Origin: Micavibrio sp. UBA2638
GTDB taxonomy: Bacteria > Pseudomonadota > Alphaproteobacteria > Micavibrionales > Micavibrionaceae
DNA length: 33,207 nt
Direction of reading: 5' to 3'
NCBI GenBank assembly: GCA_002359735.1
Contig: DENS01000002.1
Coordinates: forward strand, 142,492-175,698
The notes under the pieces are model-generated. The model was given only the letters and a program-made list of their open reading frames with translations. It was not told where the DNA came from and did no database searches. The translations under genes were made by a program, and so were the position numbers. Positions within the stretch are counted from its first letter, which is position 1. Every line of letters begins with the position of its first letter. This document shows, piece after piece, positions 31,721 to 33,207 of the stretch.

Positions 31721-33207
31721 ATGTTTAATGTTTACAGAAAAGAAATTGAATATGCCGGGAAAACCCTGACGCTTGAAACCGGTAAAATTGCTCGTCAGGC
31801 TGATGGATGTGTTCTCGCCACAATTGGTGAAACGACAGTCCTTTGTGCTGTAACAGGTGCCAAGAGCGTAAAAGAAGGGCAGGATTTTTTCCCCCTATCC
31901 GTTCACTATCAGGAAAAAACCTACTCTGCCGGCAAAATTCCCGGCGGCTTTTTCAAACGTGAAGCACGCCCAAGCGAAAAAGAAACGCTGACATCGCGCT
32001 TAATTGACCGCCCTATTCGTCCCCTGTTCCCAAAAGGGTTTCTAAACGAAGTGCAGGTCGTTTTGACAGTTATTTCACATGATCTTGAGAATGACCCGGA
32101 TATGGTTGCTATGATTGGCGCCTCTGCGGCACTTACTATCTCCGGCATTCCATTCATGGGGCCAATTGGCGGCGCCCGTGTATGTTATAAAGACGGGGAA
32201 TACCTCATCAACCCACCAATGCAGGATGTTGCCGATACAGACTTGGATCTAGTTGTTGCAGGGACAAAAGAAGGCGTTTTAATGGTGGAATCCGAAGCGC
32301 AAGAACTGTCCGAAAAAATAATGCTGGGCGCCGTTGCCGCCGGTCACAAGGCCTATCAGCCTGTTATTGACGGCATCATTGAATTGGCTGAAATGTGCGC
32401 CAAGGATATGTGGGATCTGCCGGAAACACCGGATCATATTGAAAAACTTTCCGATGACATCAAAAAGAAATTCGGCAAAGACGTTGAAAAAGCATATGCC
32501 ATTCAGGACAAGCTGGAGCGTCAGACCGCCGTCGGTGAAGTGCGTAAAGCCGCAATTGAGGCCTTCCTTGATGAAGAAAAAGGAATTGATGAAAATCTGA
32601 TCACCTCTAAATTCAAAGGCGCTGAAGCCGATGTTGTGCGCGGATCTATCATTAAAAGCGGCAAACGCATCGATGGTCGTGATACAAAAACTGTGCGCCC
32701 TATTGTGTCTGAAGTCGGCGTATTACCACGCACACACGGCTCTGCACTGTTCACACGCGGTGAAACGCAGGCATTGGTTGTTTCAACATTGGGAACTGGC
32801 CAGGATGAACAGATCATGGACACACTCGAGGGTGAATATAGAGAACGCTTCTTGCTGCACTATAACTTTCCGCCATATTCTGTCGGTGAAGCGGGTCGCA
32901 TGGGCCCTCCGGGTCGCCGTGAGATTGGTCACGGTAAACTGGCATGGCGTGCCGTTCGCCCGCTTCTGCCTGCCGCTGAGGACTTCCCTTATACAATCCG
33001 CACCGTGTCCGAGATTACCGAATCCAATGGTTCATCGTCTATGGCAACCGTTTGTGGAACGTCCCTGTCCATGATGGATGCTGGCGTACCTTTAAAAGCA
33101 CCTGTCGCCGGTATTGCCATGGGATTGATCAAAGATGGCGAAGACTTCGCCGTATTGTCTGATATCCTTGGTGATGAAGATCATCTTGGTGATATGGACT
33201 TTAAAGT
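31721..33207 (+). CDS. pnp: Polyribonucleotide nucleotidyltransferase, N-terminal part
   Basis: PNPase degrades RNA from the 3' end by phosphorolysis and is a core of the degradosome. The frame is open from the ATG at 31721 to the window edge, about 495 codons of roughly 700, so the gene is partial only because the window ends. The first RNase PH domain (about 10-140) has GETTVLCAVTGAK and KIPGGFFKREARPSEKE. The all-helical linker is at about 235-320. The second RNase PH domain starts near KRIDGRDTKTVRPI and contains RTHGSALFTRGETQAL, FPPYSVGE and TVSEITESNGSSSMATVCG. The C-terminal KH and S1 domains lie outside. AAAGGA precedes the ATG. Confidence 0.97.
   Translation, partial: MFNVYRKEIEYAGKTLTLETGKIARQADGCVLATIGETTVLCAVTGAKSVKEGQDFFPLSVHYQEKTYSAGKIPGGFFKREARPSEKETLTSRLIDRPIRPLFPKGFLNEVQVVLTVISHDLENDPDMVAMIGASAALTISGIPFMGPIGGARVCYKDGEYLINPPMQDVADTDLDLVVAGTKEGVLMVESEAQELSEKIMLGAVAAGHKAYQPVIDGIIELAEMCAKDMWDLPETPDHIEKLSDDIKKKFGKDVEKAYAIQDKLERQTAVGEVRKAAIEAFLDEEKGIDENLITSKFKGAEADVVRGSIIKSGKRIDGRDTKTVRPIVSEVGVLPRTHGSALFTRGETQALVVSTLGTGQDEQIMDTLEGEYRERFLLHYNFPPYSVGEAGRMGPPGRREIGHGKLAWRAVRPLLPAAEDFPYTIRTVSEITESNGSSSMATVCGTSLSMMDAGVPLKAPVAGIAMGLIKDGEDFAVLSDILGDEDHLGDMDFK

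Overview
The window is a dense, moderately AT-rich stretch of an alphaproteobacterial chromosome. The main evidence is gene order. The run miaB, phoH, ybeY, corC, lnt, an XRE regulator, metK, trmB, rimP, nusA, infB, rbfA, truB, rpsO and pnp is the arrangement known from many Alphaproteobacteria, and the TIGR01459-type HAD protein and the large two-helix coiled-coil protein fit the same class. I cannot name a genus. The base composition is lower in GC than most free-living Rhodospirillales or Rhizobiales. I see no insertion sequence, prophage, CRISPR array or rRNA gene, and no gap between genes exceeds 300 bases.

Left part (1-14000): nearly all genes lie on the minus strand. The window opens inside a tRNA-Pro, followed by a DUF192 protein and a CBS-pair protein in one operon. 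A ClpP-like serine peptidase with a long tail is divergent to them. Then come a membrane-anchored alpha/beta hydrolase translationally coupled to an MsbA-type ABC exporter, a patatin phospholipase, a class IIA HAD phosphatase, a 1283-residue membrane-anchored coiled-coil protein, an AGCS amino-acid:cation symporter, a secreted four-cysteine protein and a D-2-hydroxyacid dehydrogenase. The 160-base gap upstream of the coiled-coil gene holds a cluster of DnaA-box sequences.

Middle part (14086-23757): all genes lie on the plus strand. miaB is followed by two PhoH-family ATPases in tandem, one divergent and one canonical, then ybeY, corC and an lnt that seems to lack its last membrane helix. An XRE regulator, metK and trmB follow, then a small membrane protein and a strong terminator. 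Several of these genes act on RNA (MiaB, PhoH, YbeY, TrmB), while CorC and Lnt concern the envelope.

Right part (23887-33207): rimP, nusA, infB, rbfA, truB and rpsO form the translation and transcription operon, closed by a strong terminator. The ylxR gene usually found between nusA and infB is absent. In its place is a 246-base gap that can fold into a nested, branched RNA of about 120 nt. A small acidic membrane protein, a convergent gpmA and the first 495 codons of pnp, preceded by a leader hairpin, end the window.

The most interesting signals are the nusA-infB structured element, the DnaA-box cluster near a strand switch, the giant coiled-coil protein and the tandem PhoH pair. All interpretations come from reading the sequence; no database search was run.
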